The translations under genes and the position numbers were made by a program. Below, in pieces: positions 44,644 to 53,553 of a stretch of 59,842 nucleotides of DNA. Position 1 is the first letter of the stretch, and each line of letters starts with the position of its first letter. The notes beneath the pieces are model-generated. The model was not told the DNA's origin. It worked only from the letters and a program-made list of their open reading frames with translations, and searched no databases. Source of the stretch: Polaribacter sp. (GTDB lineage Bacteria > Bacteroidota > Bacteroidia > Flavobacteriales > Flavobacteriaceae); NCBI GenBank assembly GCA_023254055.1, contig JALQYN010000011.1, positions 1 to 59,842 on the forward strand. Reading direction: 5' to 3'.

Positions 44644-45744
44644 ATGAATAGTCATGTAACCGTTTTAGAAATTGATGGAAATACATTAACCCATAATCTT
44701 CAATATTTTAAGAACAAGTTAGAGCAAGACACAAAAATTTTAGTCGTTGTAAAAGCTTTTGGTTACGGAAGTGAAGCTACTAAAATTGCCAAGTTTTTAG
44801 AAAATAATGTAGATTATTTTGCGGTTGCTTATACCGATGAAGGAATTGACTTACGCAACGCAGGCATTGAAAAACCCATTTTGGTATTACATCCTCAAAT
44901 TCCAAATTTAGAACTGATTGTTAAACATCAATTAGAACCCAATTTATACAATTTTACTATTTTTAATGCCTTTCTAGCATTTGCAGATGCTAAATTGTTA
45001 TTGAATTATCCAATTCATTTAAAATTCAACACCGGTTTAAACAGAATCGGTTTTTGGCATACAGATGTTCCGTTAATTTTATCAAAAATAGCAGCAACAA
45101 GTCATGTTAAAATAGCTTCTCTCTTTTCGCATCTAGCAGCTAGCGAAGATCTAAACGAAAATGAATTTACTATCAATCAAATTAATGATTTTGCTTTTAT
45201 TGTAAAGCAGTTTTATACGCATTTAAGTTATAAACCCATTGTGCATTTGTTAAACACATCTGGAATTATCAATTATCCACAAGCACAATTTGATATGGTT
45301 CGTTTGGGAATAGGATTGTATGGTTTTGGCAATGATAAAAATGAAACAAATCAACTTAAAAATATAGTTTCACTCAAATCTATCATTTCTCAAATTCATA
45401 AGATTGAACCTGGAGAAACTGTTGGCTACAACAGAGCTTTTACCGCAAACAAGTCGATGAAAACTGCTACCATTCCTGTGGGGCATGCAGACGGAATTTC
45501 TAGAAAATTAGGAAATAAAAAATATTCGGTTTTAGTCAACAATCAAAAAGCACCCATCATTGGAAATGTGTGTATGGATATGATTATGGTAGATGTTTCT
45601 AACATTACTTGTAAAGAAGGAGACGAAGTAATTGTCTTTAATTCTCAAGAAATGATTCAAGAAATAGCCGACACTACAGATACCATACCATACGAAATAC
45701 TAACCGCAATCTCGCAACGCGTAAAAAGATTGTTAACATGTTAA
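44644..45744 (+). CDS. alr: Alanine racemase
   Basis: 366 residues starting directly after the tdk stop (TAA then ATG), so the two are coupled. LEIDGNTLTHNLQYFKNKLEQ and VVVKAFGYGSEATKIAKFLE hold the PLP Lys (about residue 39). NRIGFW and GNVCMDMIMVDVS contribute the active site, and VGYNRAFTANKSMKTATIPVGHADGI contains the second-subunit Tyr. It makes D-alanine for peptidoglycan, i.e. a standalone Alr rather than the MurF-Alr fusion also found in Bacteroidetes. Confidence 0.95.
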   Translation: MNSHVTVLEIDGNTLTHNLQYFKNKLEQDTKILVVVKAFGYGSEATKIAKFLENNVDYFAVAYTDEGIDLRNAGIEKPILVLHPQIPNLELIVKHQLEPNLYNFTIFNAFLAFADAKLLLNYPIHLKFNTGLNRIGFWHTDVPLILSKIAATSHVKIASLFSHLAASEDLNENEFTINQINDFAFIVKQFYTHLSYKPIVHLLNTSGIINYPQAQFDMVRLGIGLYGFGNDKNETNQLKNIVSLKSIISQIHKIEPGETVGYNRAFTANKSMKTATIPVGHADGISRKLGNKKYSVLVNNQKAPIIGNVCMDMIMVDVSNITCKEGDEVIVFNSQEMIQEIADTTDTIPYEILTAISQRVKRLLTC

Positions 45745-45790
45745 AATTTTCTTAAATTGGCAGCTGATTAACTATTAAAAACAAGTACAC

Positions 45791-46204
45791 ATGGGAATGC
45801 TTAAAGAATTTAAAGAGTTTGCCGTTAAAGGTAATTTAGTTGACATTGCAGTTGGTTTTGTAATGGGTGCAGCTTTTAAACAAGTGGTAACTTCTTTTAC
45901 TGGAGGAATTGTTTCTCCGTTAATTGGCTTGGTATTTAAAGCTGATTTTAGAGATTTAAAATACGTTATTACAGAAGGTGTTGCTGATGCAACTGGAAAA
46001 GTAACCGGAGAAGTTGCGGTATTGTATGGTGATTTCTTAACCAACCTAATTGACTTTATCATTGTAGCCTTTGTAATGTTTGTAATTATTAAAGGAATAA
46101 ACGCAACCAAGAAAAAAGAAGAAGCTGCGGCACCACCTCCACCAGCTGGACCGAGCCAAGAAGATTTATTAGCTGAAATTAGAGATTTATTAGCTAAGAA
46201 ATAA
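45791..46204 (+). CDS. mscL: Large-conductance mechanosensitive channel MscL
   Basis: 137 residues. MGMLKEFKEFAVKGNLVDIAVGFVMGAAFKQVVTSFTGGIVSPLIGLVF is the canonical amphipathic N-terminal helix and TM1; TM2 follows (FLTNLIDFIIVAFVMFVIIK), and the C-terminal cytoplasmic helix ends in LLAEIRDLLAKK. Pentameric inner-membrane channel that opens on osmotic downshock. A Pro-rich AAAPPPPAGP linker separates TM2 from the terminal helix. It follows alr by 46 bases and has its own terminator. Confidence 0.97.
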   Translation: MGMLKEFKEFAVKGNLVDIAVGFVMGAAFKQVVTSFTGGIVSPLIGLVFKADFRDLKYVITEGVADATGKVTGEVAVLYGDFLTNLIDFIIVAFVMFVIIKGINATKKKEEAAAPPPPAGPSQEDLLAEIRDLLAKK

Positions 46205-46227
46205 GATTCTTGTTTTTTTATAAAATT

Positions 46228-46258
46228 AAAACCGAAGTAGTATTGCTTCGGTTTTTTT
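46228..46258 (+). terminator. Terminator of mscL
   Basis: AAAACCGAAG and CTTCGGTTTTTTT pair around an eight-base loop. Confidence 0.92.
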
Positions 46259-46303
46259 ATGCAATTCTTTAAAATTCATTAGCTTTAGTCAAATATCAAG
46301 AAA

Positions 46304-46579
46304 ATGAAAAAACTACTAACAAATAAAAATTTGACAAGTATCAACTTTATAATTGTGTCTTTTTTTGTTTTAATCTACTTGCTTAATTACTATAAAGTTG
46401 AGTTTGTTTTAATTGGCTTTTTTAGAGAATTGTTGACAATTCCGTTTCTAATTGCAGAATTGGTTTTTTTAGTTCTTGGAATACAGATTATACTGAAAAA
46501 CAAAATACATTTCTTAACATTAGTTAGTATTTTAGTATTAGCAGCCTGTTCTGTTGTAACAATTGGAAGTTTCTTTTAA
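46304..46579 (+). CDS. Small membrane protein, unknown
   Basis: 91 residues from ATG 46304. Three hydrophobic segments (about 17-30, 40-60, 66-86) and no motif I recognise. NLTSINFIIVSFFVLIYLLNYY and FLTLVSILVLAACSVVTI suggest an integral inner-membrane protein. Its start follows the mscL terminator and its end meets the convergent MOSC gene. Function unknown. Confidence 0.6.
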   Translation: MKKLLTNKNLTSINFIIVSFFVLIYLLNYYKVEFVLIGFFRELLTIPFLIAELVFLVLGIQIILKNKIHFLTLVSILVLAACSVVTIGSFF

Positions 46580-46601
46580 ACGCAAACAGTAAAATAACTA
46601 T

Positions 46602-47159
46602 TTACACCCCTTTACTAACTCTTTTTGCTTCATAAATCTCTGCAATTGTTGGGTTTTCTGGACACGATTTTACTTGTTCAAAAACATCTCCAGTTTTTAC
46701 AAAACCGGTTTGTAGGACTTTAAAATACACCCCACAAAAATTCGTATTCCAAAACTGTTTTACAATTTTCATATCGTTAAAACGAACACCTAAAGTCATA
46801 CATGGTTGTCTAGATTTTGTTACTTCTAAAATTACATCTCCAACCCTGTAAGTATCTCCAACATGAATGCTTGTTTCGTCTAGGTCATCCAAGGTTAAGT
46901 TTTCTCCGAACATGCCTAATTGCCAATCTAAATTAGGGTGTAGTTTTTTAAAAAAATCGTAATGCTTTAATGAATATCCGTATACCGCTTGGTCAATTCC
47001 GCCGTGGTGTTTCCTATCGCAAATAGTATCTCCTTTTACATCTTCTGTATCTAAAAAAATTGGTGCATCAACCGAATATTTAAAAATCCCAGTAGTAACT
47101 GTTTTGCCTTTCCAATCAATTTCTTTTTTTTCTCCGATGTTTGTTGATATGATTTTCAT
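46602..47159 (-). CDS. MOSC domain protein
   Basis: 185 residues. MKIISTNIGEKKEIDWKGKT opens the MOSC fold; DTICDRKHHGGIDQAVYGYS (with HHGG), GMFGENLTLDDLDETSIHVGDTYRVGDVILEVTKSRQPCMTLGVRFN carries the conserved Cys (SRQPC). MOSC domains bind molybdopterin-type cofactors and sulfur, as in the YiiM reductases, which this resembles in size. It may transfer sulfur or reduce N-hydroxylated bases. The gene begins two bases before the end of the GH3-like gene: same operon. Confidence 0.92.
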   Translation of the reverse strand: MKIISTNIGEKKEIDWKGKTVTTGIFKYSVDAPIFLDTEDVKGDTICDRKHHGGIDQAVYGYSLKHYDFFKKLHPNLDWQLGMFGENLTLDDLDETSIHVGDTYRVGDVILEVTKSRQPCMTLGVRFNDMKIVKQFWNTNFCGVYFKVLQTGFVKTGDVFEQVKSCPENPTIAEIYEAKRVSKGV

Positions 47160-47161
47160 AG

Positions 47162-48658
47162 TTATTCTTTTAAAAAGTCTTGCAACACATCTGCAATTTT
47201 ACGATTGTCTGATAATTGCGGAATCTTATTTTGCCCTCCAAATTTTCCAATAGATTTCATATACTCATGAAACCCTCCTTTTCTAACTTTTCTAATTACC
47301 AGCGTTCGCAAAACTTTACCAGCAATTAAATCTTGGTAATAGATATTTTGCGTTTGCATAGAAGCATCTACCTTTGCTGTAAAATCTTCTAAATTTTCTG
47401 GTTCATTTTCAAATTCGATAAACCATTCGTGATACGGTAAACCACTTTCTGGATTTACTTGCGGAGCAACTGTAAACTCACTAATATTGATGTGTGTTCC
47501 TTCTATTGCATCTTTCAATGCTTTTTCTACTTCTTTTCCTATCACATGTTCTCCAAAAGCAGAAATAAAATGTTTGATTCTTCCTGTAACTTTAATTCGG
47601 TATGGTTTTGTTGATGTAAACTCAACAGTGTCACCAATATTATAGCCCCAAAGTCCGGCATTGGTATTTAAAATAATCACATAATTTACACCAAGTTGTA
47701 CCTCTTTGATTGAAATTCTTGTTGGGTTTTCATCATAAAATTCTAATGCAGGAATAAACTCATAAAAAATACCCGAATTTAATTGCAGTAACATTCCTGG
47801 TTCGGTTTGTGAATCTTGGTAGGCGATAAATCCTTCTGAAGCTGGATACAATTCTACATAATCTATCTTTTTGCCAATGAGACTTTCAAACTTGTTTTTA
47901 TAAGGTTCAAAATTGACACCACCATACACAAAGAAGTTAAAATTCGGGAAAATTTCAGAAACTGTTTTTCCTGTTTTAGCTATCAATTTTTCAAAATACA
48001 TCTGTACCCAAGACGGAATTCCACTAATTACAGACATGTCTTCTTGGATTGTTTCTTCAACTATTGCATTTACTTTGGTGTCCCAATCTTCAATACAATT
48101 GGTTTCCCAACTTGGCAACCTGTTTTTCAATAAATATTGTGGTACATAATGCGCTACAATTCCACTTAACCTTCCTAATTGAATTCCGTTTTTATTTTCT
48201 AACACAGGACTTCCTTGTAAAAAAATCATTTTTCCATTGACAAAACTTGCGTCATTTTTTTCTGCGATATAAAACAACAAAGCATTTCTTGCCGCTTTAA
48301 TATGCGTCGGCATTGATTCTTTTGTAATCGGAATGTATTTTGCACCAGATGTTGTGCCCGATGTTTTGGCAAAATAAATTGGTTTTCCTTTCCAAAGTAC
48401 ATCTTCTTCTCCAGCAACGATTCTGTCTACATACGGTTTTAATCCCTCGTAATCTTGAACTTTAACCCGGTTTTTAAAATCGTTGTATGAGCTAATATTT
48501 TTAAAATCGTGATCTTTTCCAAAAGCGGTGTTTTTTGCTTTAGAAATTAAGTCTTTAAATACCTTGTCTTGTGTTTTATGTGGATTGTTTGCCCATTTAT
48601 AAACTTGCTTTACAGCTAGTTTGGCAATCGGAATGGCAAAAAAAGATTTTAGGCTCAT
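47162..48658 (-). CDS. GH3 auxin-responsive-promoter-like acyl-adenylating enzyme
   Basis: 498 residues. IYFAKTSGTTSGAKYIPITKESM is the AMP/phosphate-binding P-loop of the GH3 family, WVQMYFEKLIAKTGK and LYPASEGFIAYQDSQTEPG follow, and YVIILNTNAGLWGYNIGDTVEFTS is the typical C-terminal hinge with YNIGD. Plant GH3 enzymes join amino acids to auxin or jasmonate by adenylation; bacterial members lack a known substrate. It lies between M23 and MOSC genes on the minus strand, with start and stop nearly touching both. Confidence 0.93.
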   Translation of the reverse strand: MSLKSFFAIPIAKLAVKQVYKWANNPHKTQDKVFKDLISKAKNTAFGKDHDFKNISSYNDFKNRVKVQDYEGLKPYVDRIVAGEEDVLWKGKPIYFAKTSGTTSGAKYIPITKESMPTHIKAARNALLFYIAEKNDASFVNGKMIFLQGSPVLENKNGIQLGRLSGIVAHYVPQYLLKNRLPSWETNCIEDWDTKVNAIVEETIQEDMSVISGIPSWVQMYFEKLIAKTGKTVSEIFPNFNFFVYGGVNFEPYKNKFESLIGKKIDYVELYPASEGFIAYQDSQTEPGMLLQLNSGIFYEFIPALEFYDENPTRISIKEVQLGVNYVIILNTNAGLWGYNIGDTVEFTSTKPYRIKVTGRIKHFISAFGEHVIGKEVEKALKDAIEGTHINISEFTVAPQVNPESGLPYHEWFIEFENEPENLEDFTAKVDASMQTQNIYYQDLIAGKVLRTLVIRKVRKGGFHEYMKSIGKFGGQNKIPQLSDNRKIADVLQDFLKE

Positions 48659-49528
48659 TTATTTAAAATCTATATAATTGATTGGGTTTACAGGATACCC
48701 ATTATACCATAATTCGAAATGCAAATGCGGCCCGGTAGTTAATTCACCAGTAGAACCTACCGTTGCAATAGCTTCTCCAGATTTTACAAAATCTCCTTGT
48801 TGTTTTAGCAAGGCACCGTTATGTTTATATACAGAAATAAAGCCTGTACCGTGTTCAATGATTATTACATAACCCGTTTCTGTAGTCCATTCAGAAAAAA
48901 TAACTCTACCTTCTTCTATCGCTTTTACGGGTGTTCCAGTTACCGATGTAATGTCGATTGCAAAGTGTTTGTTTGTGGCGTTAAAATCTTGTGAAACATT
49001 ACCATTTAAAGGTGCAAAAAAGACCATGTCAATTTTATCTTCGGCCTTGTCAAACAAAGGAAACCGATCTTTACTTTCTATTTTTTCTCTAAAGAGAGAA
49101 TCGGTTTTAGAAGCATCTAATTTTTTTTCATCAATTTTAGAAATACTAGCTCTTTTCAACGAATCGAAATCTATTTCCGAAAGTGGGTCTTCTCCAGATA
49201 AAATCGGAATTATAGCTTTGGTGTAATTTTCTATTAATAGCAACCTGTTTTTTAATGAATCTGCTTCATACACTAATTTTGAAGCGTCTTTTTTAAGTTG
49301 TGTAGAAGAATATCCTGGAATGTATTCTCTTATGGGTGTATAGGCAATAAATACAGTGGTTAAAGCAATTAAAACAACCGAAAACACACCGCTCAAAACA
49401 AAAATGTTTAAGATGGTTAACTTAAAAGACAAACGCTCTTCAAAGGTGTCTTCATTTAAAACAACCAATCTAAATTTATTGGTTATCCTTTGCCTAAACT
49501 TGCTTTTTTTTGGAGTCTTTTTTGCCAC
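48659..49528 (-). CDS. M23 family peptidase (LytM-like), membrane-anchored
   Basis: 289 residues. A basic N terminus and one transmembrane helix (about 37-60, LTILNIFVLSGVFSVVLIALTTVFIAY) are followed by a coiled-coil linker and a C-terminal M23 domain. FNATNKHFAIDIT (H-x6-D zinc motif region) and TTGPHLHFELWYNG (HxH) give the metal site. It would cut peptidoglycan cross-links or act as a division or envelope activator in the periplasm. Its stop codon directly abuts the start of the GH3-like gene (48658-48659), so translation is probably coupled. Confidence 0.94.
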   Translation of the reverse strand: MAKKTPKKSKFRQRITNKFRLVVLNEDTFEERLSFKLTILNIFVLSGVFSVVLIALTTVFIAYTPIREYIPGYSSTQLKKDASKLVYEADSLKNRLLLIENYTKAIIPILSGEDPLSEIDFDSLKRASISKIDEKKLDASKTDSLFREKIESKDRFPLFDKAEDKIDMVFFAPLNGNVSQDFNATNKHFAIDITSVTGTPVKAIEEGRVIFSEWTTETGYVIIIEHGTGFISVYKHNGALLKQQGDFVKSGEAIATVGSTGELTTGPHLHFELWYNGYPVNPINYIDFK

Positions 49529-49575
49529 GGATTTTTTTCTTTGAATTACAAATATACAACGAAAAAACAGGGAAA

Positions 49576-50157
49576 CTATTTTCTATAAAAATTCATCTCA
49601 TCAATATACTTCCAAACGGCTTCTGTTAACATAGGTTGTATGTTTTTGTTCTCTTTTATTCCGTTTCTAATTTGTGTCGATGAAAGCTCAATAATTGGAG
49701 CTTTTATATGATGAATTTTTGGGTGCTTGTCGAATTGAGTTTCTATTTTTCCTTCAGAAACTCTTGGATATATATAAAGATGGTGATGCTCTAAAATGAT
49801 TTCATAATTTTTCCATTTGTGAAAGCTTTTTAAGTTGTCTTCGCCCATAATCAAACTAAAAGTATGTTGCGGATAGGTGTCTGCAATATGTGCTAAGGTA
49901 TGGACTGTATAATTTGGCTGAGGCAAATGAAACTCAATATCTGAAGGCTTAATCTTATCGTAGTTTTCTGTTGCTAGGTGCACCAATTCTAACCGATGGT
50001 AATTTTCTAATAAGGATTTTTTCTTTTTAAAAGGATTGTGTGGAGTAACTACGAACCAAACTTCATCTAAATCGGAGTTTTCTACCATATAATTGGCAAT
50101 GATCAAATGCCCAACATGAATGGGATTAAAGGTGCCGAAGTATAAACCGATATTCAT
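49576..50157 (-). CDS. nadD: Nicotinate-nucleotide adenylyltransferase
   Basis: 193 residues from ATG 50157; the ORF start at 50175 would add six residues before MNIGLYFGTFNPIHVGHLII. That segment is the nucleotidylyltransferase GxFNPxHxGH signature. YPQHTFSLIMGEDNLKSFHKWKN and ELSSTQIRNGIKENK (SSTxIR) complete the NadD core. It joins nicotinate mononucleotide and ATP in NAD synthesis. The palindromic repeat lies upstream, between nadD and gmk. Confidence 0.96.
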   Translation of the reverse strand: MNIGLYFGTFNPIHVGHLIIANYMVENSDLDEVWFVVTPHNPFKKKKSLLENYHRLELVHLATENYDKIKPSDIEFHLPQPNYTVHTLAHIADTYPQHTFSLIMGEDNLKSFHKWKNYEIILEHHHLYIYPRVSEGKIETQFDKHPKIHHIKAPIIELSSTQIRNGIKENKNIQPMLTEAVWKYIDEMNFYRK

Positions 50158-50170
50158 TTTAAAATGATTT

Positions 50171-50216
50171 GTCACGTTGAGCGGAATCAGAAGTTCTCGA
50201 CTCCGCTCGACCGAAC
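50171..50216. repeat. Palindromic repeat, GTCACGTTGAGCGGA type
   Basis: GAGCGGA (50179-50185) is inverted as TCCGCTC (50202-50208), with GTCACGTT before and CGACCGAAC after. It lies between nadD and gmk, which otherwise form one minus-strand operon. Same family as the elements at 28967 and 41561. Confidence 0.75.
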
Positions 50217-50229
50217 ATTAATTATTATT

Positions 50230-50814
50230 CTATTCTTTTATTCCTAAATAATCTCCAACTAAATTTTCTGCTTCTTTAAAAGCAACTTCTAAATCGTAAT
50301 TTTTAATAATTTTATCAAATTGCGGTGCAGTTGCCAATTCAATAGAGGCTTTTGCGATGCGCATATTTATCTTTTCGTCGCTTTCTGTTTTACGTTTTTT
50401 CAACCGTATTTTTAGCTCATCAATACTTGGTGGCTTTACAAAAACAGCTAATGTTTGTTCTGGGAATTTCTTTTTAATTCGCAATCCACCAGCAACATCT
50501 ATATCAAAAATTACGTGTTTCCCTTTTGCCCAAATACGTTCTACTTCGCTTTTTAAGGTTCCGTAGAAATTATCTCTATATACTTCTTCCCATTCTAAAA
50601 AATCTTCATTTTTTATATGCTGCTTAAAGTCTTTTAAAGAAATGAAGTAATAATCTTTCCCATCAACTTCTTCTCCTCTAGGTAATCTTGAAGTTGCCGA
50701 AATAGAAAATTCTAAATTGAATTTTTCTTGTGCTAATAAATGACGAACAATGGTTGTTTTACCAGAACCTGATGGCGCAGAAAAAACAAATAATTTACCT
50801 TGAAAACTATCCAT
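50230..50814 (-). CDS. gmk: Guanylate kinase
   Basis: 194 residues. VFSAPSGSGKTTIVRHLLAQ is the P-loop; SISATSRLPRGEEVDGKDYYFISLKDF is the GMP-binding segment; HVIFDIDVAGGLRIKKKFPEQTLAVFVKPPS and RLKKRKTESDEKINMRI follow. It converts GMP to GDP. It lies between yicC and nadD in a minus-strand operon, an order (yicC-gmk-nadD) common in Bacteroidetes. Confidence 0.97.
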   Translation of the reverse strand: MDSFQGKLFVFSAPSGSGKTTIVRHLLAQEKFNLEFSISATSRLPRGEEVDGKDYYFISLKDFKQHIKNEDFLEWEEVYRDNFYGTLKSEVERIWAKGKHVIFDIDVAGGLRIKKKFPEQTLAVFVKPPSIDELKIRLKKRKTESDEKINMRIAKASIELATAPQFDKIIKNYDLEVAFKEAENLVGDYLGIKE

Positions 50815-50818
50815 ATAA

Positions 50819-51682
50819 CTACAACACGTTTAAGATTTGTTCTTTAATTTTCTCCAACTCGTTTTTCATTTGAATCACCGATTTTTGCATCGAAGCAAAA
50901 TTTGCTTTAGAACCTGTGGTGTTGATTTCTCTTCCAATTTCTTGAATGATAAATCCTAATTTTTTTCCGTTAGAATCTTTACTATCTAATTCTTGTAAAA
51001 AGTACTCTAAATGATTTCCTAAACGTACTTTTTCTTCATTGATATCTAACTTTTCTAGATAGTAAATCAATTCTTGTTCAAAACGATTTTCATCAATTTC
51101 TACTTTTAAATCTGCAATCGATTTTTGCAATTTCTCTCGAACATTTTTAATGCGCTCTTCATCCAAAGCATGAACTTCATCTAAATATTTTTTAATATTT
51201 AAAATTCGCAATTTAAAATCATCTTCTAAAGAAGCAGCTTCGTCAATTCTATACTGAATGGTTTCTTTTAAAGCCTCATCAATACCTGTATTGATCAATT
51301 CCCACTCGTTTTCATCCAATTCTTCACGTTCAGTTTTTAACGCATCTGGCATTCTTACCGCCATTTTTAGCAACTCTACATCGTCATCATTTGTAAACAA
51401 TACATTTCTCAATTGCTGAATATAGTTTGAAACAACGTTCTTGTTGATGGTTGTAGTAGTTTCATCCGAAGTCATTTCTACATAAATAGAAAAGTCTATT
51501 TTACCTCTTACCAAACCAGCTGCCAATTTTTTTCTTACTGCCAATTCTTTTTCTTTATAATAAGACGGAACTCTAACGTTTAAATCTAAGTTTTTACTAT
51601 TTAACGTTTTAATTTCTATCGTAACTTTTTTTGTTGGTAATTGTAATACGGACTTACCGTAACCAGTCATAGATTGAATCAT
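50819..51682 (-). CDS. yicC: YicC family endoribonuclease-like protein
   Basis: 287 residues. MIQSMTGYGKSVLQLPTKKVTIEIKTLNSKNLDLNVRVP is the YicC N terminus, and the C-terminal domain ends GREINTTGSKANFASMQKSVIQMKNELEKIKEQILNVL, the DUF1732 signature. In E. coli YicC is an endoribonuclease affecting the small RNA RyhB. Cytoplasmic. It is the first gene of yicC-gmk-nadD, with a TACCTTTG -7 element upstream. Confidence 0.94.
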   Translation of the reverse strand: MIQSMTGYGKSVLQLPTKKVTIEIKTLNSKNLDLNVRVPSYYKEKELAVRKKLAAGLVRGKIDFSIYVEMTSDETTTTINKNVVSNYIQQLRNVLFTNDDDVELLKMAVRMPDALKTEREELDENEWELINTGIDEALKETIQYRIDEAASLEDDFKLRILNIKKYLDEVHALDEERIKNVREKLQKSIADLKVEIDENRFEQELIYYLEKLDINEEKVRLGNHLEYFLQELDSKDSNGKKLGFIIQEIGREINTTGSKANFASMQKSVIQMKNELEKIKEQILNVL

Positions 51683-51707
51683 TCAATACTTTTTTAAAAT
51701 ACAGCAA

Positions 51708-51715
51708 CAAAGGTA
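51708..51715 (-). promoter_or_regulatory. -7 element TACCTTTG of yicC-gmk-nadD
   Basis: Minus-strand TACCTTTG, 25 bases before the yicC ATG. Confidence 0.55.
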
Positions 51716-51837
51716 CATAATTATTTGAGGAATTATTCTTCTAAAAAATGCAATCACTACAGAGAATTTTTGAAAAAACAAGAGAACTTATTTTGTTTTC
51801 GTTATTTTTACAACTCACTAATTATTAGCAATAAATT

Positions 51838-52884
51838 TTGCAAGCAAACACACATATTTTAGTAATTCGTTTATCTGCAATGGGAGATGTTGCGATGACA
51901 ATTCCTGTAATTAGAGCTTTAATAGAACAACATCCAGAAATTAAAATTACGTTTCTGTCTAAAGCTTTTTTAAAACCTTTATTTGATGGCATTCCGAATG
52001 TTACTTTTTATGCAGCCGATGTTACCAAAAAACACAAAGGCGTTTTAGGCTTGTATCAACTTTACAAAGAGTTAAAAAAATTAAAGATTACCCATATTGC
52101 TGATGTACATAATGTATTACGATCTAAGATTTTACGAAGTTATTTTAAGTTTTCTAGCAAGAACATAAGTGTAATTGACAAAGGAAGAAGCGAAAAGAAA
52201 GCGCTAACGAGAACAACAAACAAAATTTTTAAGCAACTAAAAACCTCTCATGAACGATATGCAGATGTTTTTAGGAAGCTGGGTTTTTTGGTAGATATTT
52301 CAAAACCAACAAAACTAGAGAAATCAAAATTGCAGAATTCTATTATTAATTTAGTTGGAGAAAAAAAGAATCATTGGATTGGAATAGCGCCCTTTGCGGC
52401 TTATGATGCTAAAATGTATCCCATAGATTTGATGGAAAAAGTAATAGATGAATTATCTACAAAAAATACCCTTTTGCTTTTTGGGGGTGGAAAACCTGAA
52501 ATAGAAATCCTTTCTAAAATTGAAAAGAAGTTTTCTAATTGTATTTCTGTAGCCGGAAAGTTAAATTTAAGCGAAGAGCTCAATGCAATAGCTCATTTAG
52601 ATTGTATGTTGGCAATGGATTCTGGGAATGCTCATTTTGCGGCGATGCTACAAATACCAACCATTACACTTTGGGGAGCAACACATCCTTTTGCAGGTTT
52701 TGCTCCTTACAATCAACCTCAAGAAAATTGTATACTTCCAGATTTAGAAAAATATCCAAACATTCCCTGTTCTATTTATGGAAATAAAATTTGTGACGGA
52801 TACGAAGATGCAATGCGAACCATTTCACCTAAAAAAGTGATTGAAAAAGTTGAAACGACTTTAAAACTGAATTCTTACATTTGA
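51838..52884 (+). CDS. Glycosyltransferase family 9 (heptosyltransferase-like)
   Basis: 348 residues from TTG 51838, giving MQANTHILVIRLSAMGDVAMTIPVIRAL, the usual GT9 N terminus. NSGNAHFAAMLQIPTITLWGATHPFAGFAPYNQP-type C-terminal segment (here AMDSGNAHFAAML and TLWGATHPFAG) is the GT9 donor-site signature. GT9 enzymes add heptose or similar sugars to the lipopolysaccharide core at the inner face of the membrane. It is an isolated LPS gene here. upp starts 15 bases after its stop and has its own promoter element across that junction. Confidence 0.9.
   Translation: MQANTHILVIRLSAMGDVAMTIPVIRALIEQHPEIKITFLSKAFLKPLFDGIPNVTFYAADVTKKHKGVLGLYQLYKELKKLKITHIADVHNVLRSKILRSYFKFSSKNISVIDKGRSEKKALTRTTNKIFKQLKTSHERYADVFRKLGFLVDISKPTKLEKSKLQNSIINLVGEKKNHWIGIAPFAAYDAKMYPIDLMEKVIDELSTKNTLLLFGGGKPEIEILSKIEKKFSNCISVAGKLNLSEELNAIAHLDCMLAMDSGNAHFAAMLQIPTITLWGATHPFAGFAPYNQPQENCILPDLEKYPNIPCSIYGNKICDGYEDAMRTISPKKVIEKVETTLKLNSYI
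52876..52883 (+). promoter_or_regulatory. -7 element TACATTTG of upp
   Basis: TACATTTG overlaps the end of the glycosyltransferase gene and lies 16 bases before the upp ATG. Confidence 0.5.
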
Positions 52885-52899
52885 ACAAAAATATATGTT

Positions 52900-53553
52900 A
52901 TGATTATTCATCACCTAGAAAAAACAAACTCAATTCTTAACCAATTTATTGCAGAAATTAGAGAGGTTTCTGTTCAAAAGGATGCCATGCGTTTTCGCAG
53001 AAACATTGAAAGAATTGGAGAGATTTTAGGATATGAATTGAGTAAAACTTTAAAGTATTCTTCAGAAAACATTACAACTCCTTTAGGCGCAAAAAAGAGT
53101 TTTCTGCCTATTAAAAACATTGTTTTAGGTTCAATTTTAAGAGCAGGATTGCCTTTGCATCAAGGGTTGTTAAATTATTTTGATGATGCAGAAAATGCTT
53201 TTATCTCTGCCTATAGAAACCACCCTAATAATGATGCAGAATTTGAAATTGTGGTAGAGTATTTTGCTTCTCCTTCTATTGATGATAAAGTTTTAATTTT
53301 AGCAGATCCAATGTTGGCAACTGGGCAATCTTTAGTTTCTGTTTTTAAAGCCATCCAAAAATATGGCAATCCAAAAGAACTACATATAGTTTGTGTAATT
53401 GGTTCAACAGAAGGAATCGATTTTATCAAAAAGCATTTTCCAGAAAACACTCATTTATGGATAGCAGCAATAGATGATGAACTAAACGACAAAGGATATA
53501 TTGTTCCTGGTTTAGGTGACGCGGGTGATTTAGCTTTTGGAACTAAGCTATAA
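52900..53553 (+). CDS. upp: Uracil phosphoribosyltransferase
   Basis: 217 residues. VLGSILRAGLPLHQGLLNYF and VLILADPMLATGQSLVSVF (PRPP-binding loop, DPMLATG) are diagnostic, and the ending DELNDKGYIVPGLGDAGDLAFGT is the uracil-binding hood. It makes UMP from uracil and PRPP. The 3' end overlaps the convergent DUF6427 gene by 11 bases. Confidence 0.95.
   Translation: MIIHHLEKTNSILNQFIAEIREVSVQKDAMRFRRNIERIGEILGYELSKTLKYSSENITTPLGAKKSFLPIKNIVLGSILRAGLPLHQGLLNYFDDAENAFISAYRNHPNNDAEFEIVVEYFASPSIDDKVLILADPMLATGQSLVSVFKAIQKYGNPKELHIVCVIGSTEGIDFIKKHFPENTHLWIAAIDDELNDKGYIVPGLGDAGDLAFGTKL

Noticed and set aside
47162..48658. Horizontal transfer of the GH3-like gene from plants
   Set aside because: GH3-like proteins are, to my knowledge, common in Bacteroidetes, and base composition matches the neighbours.
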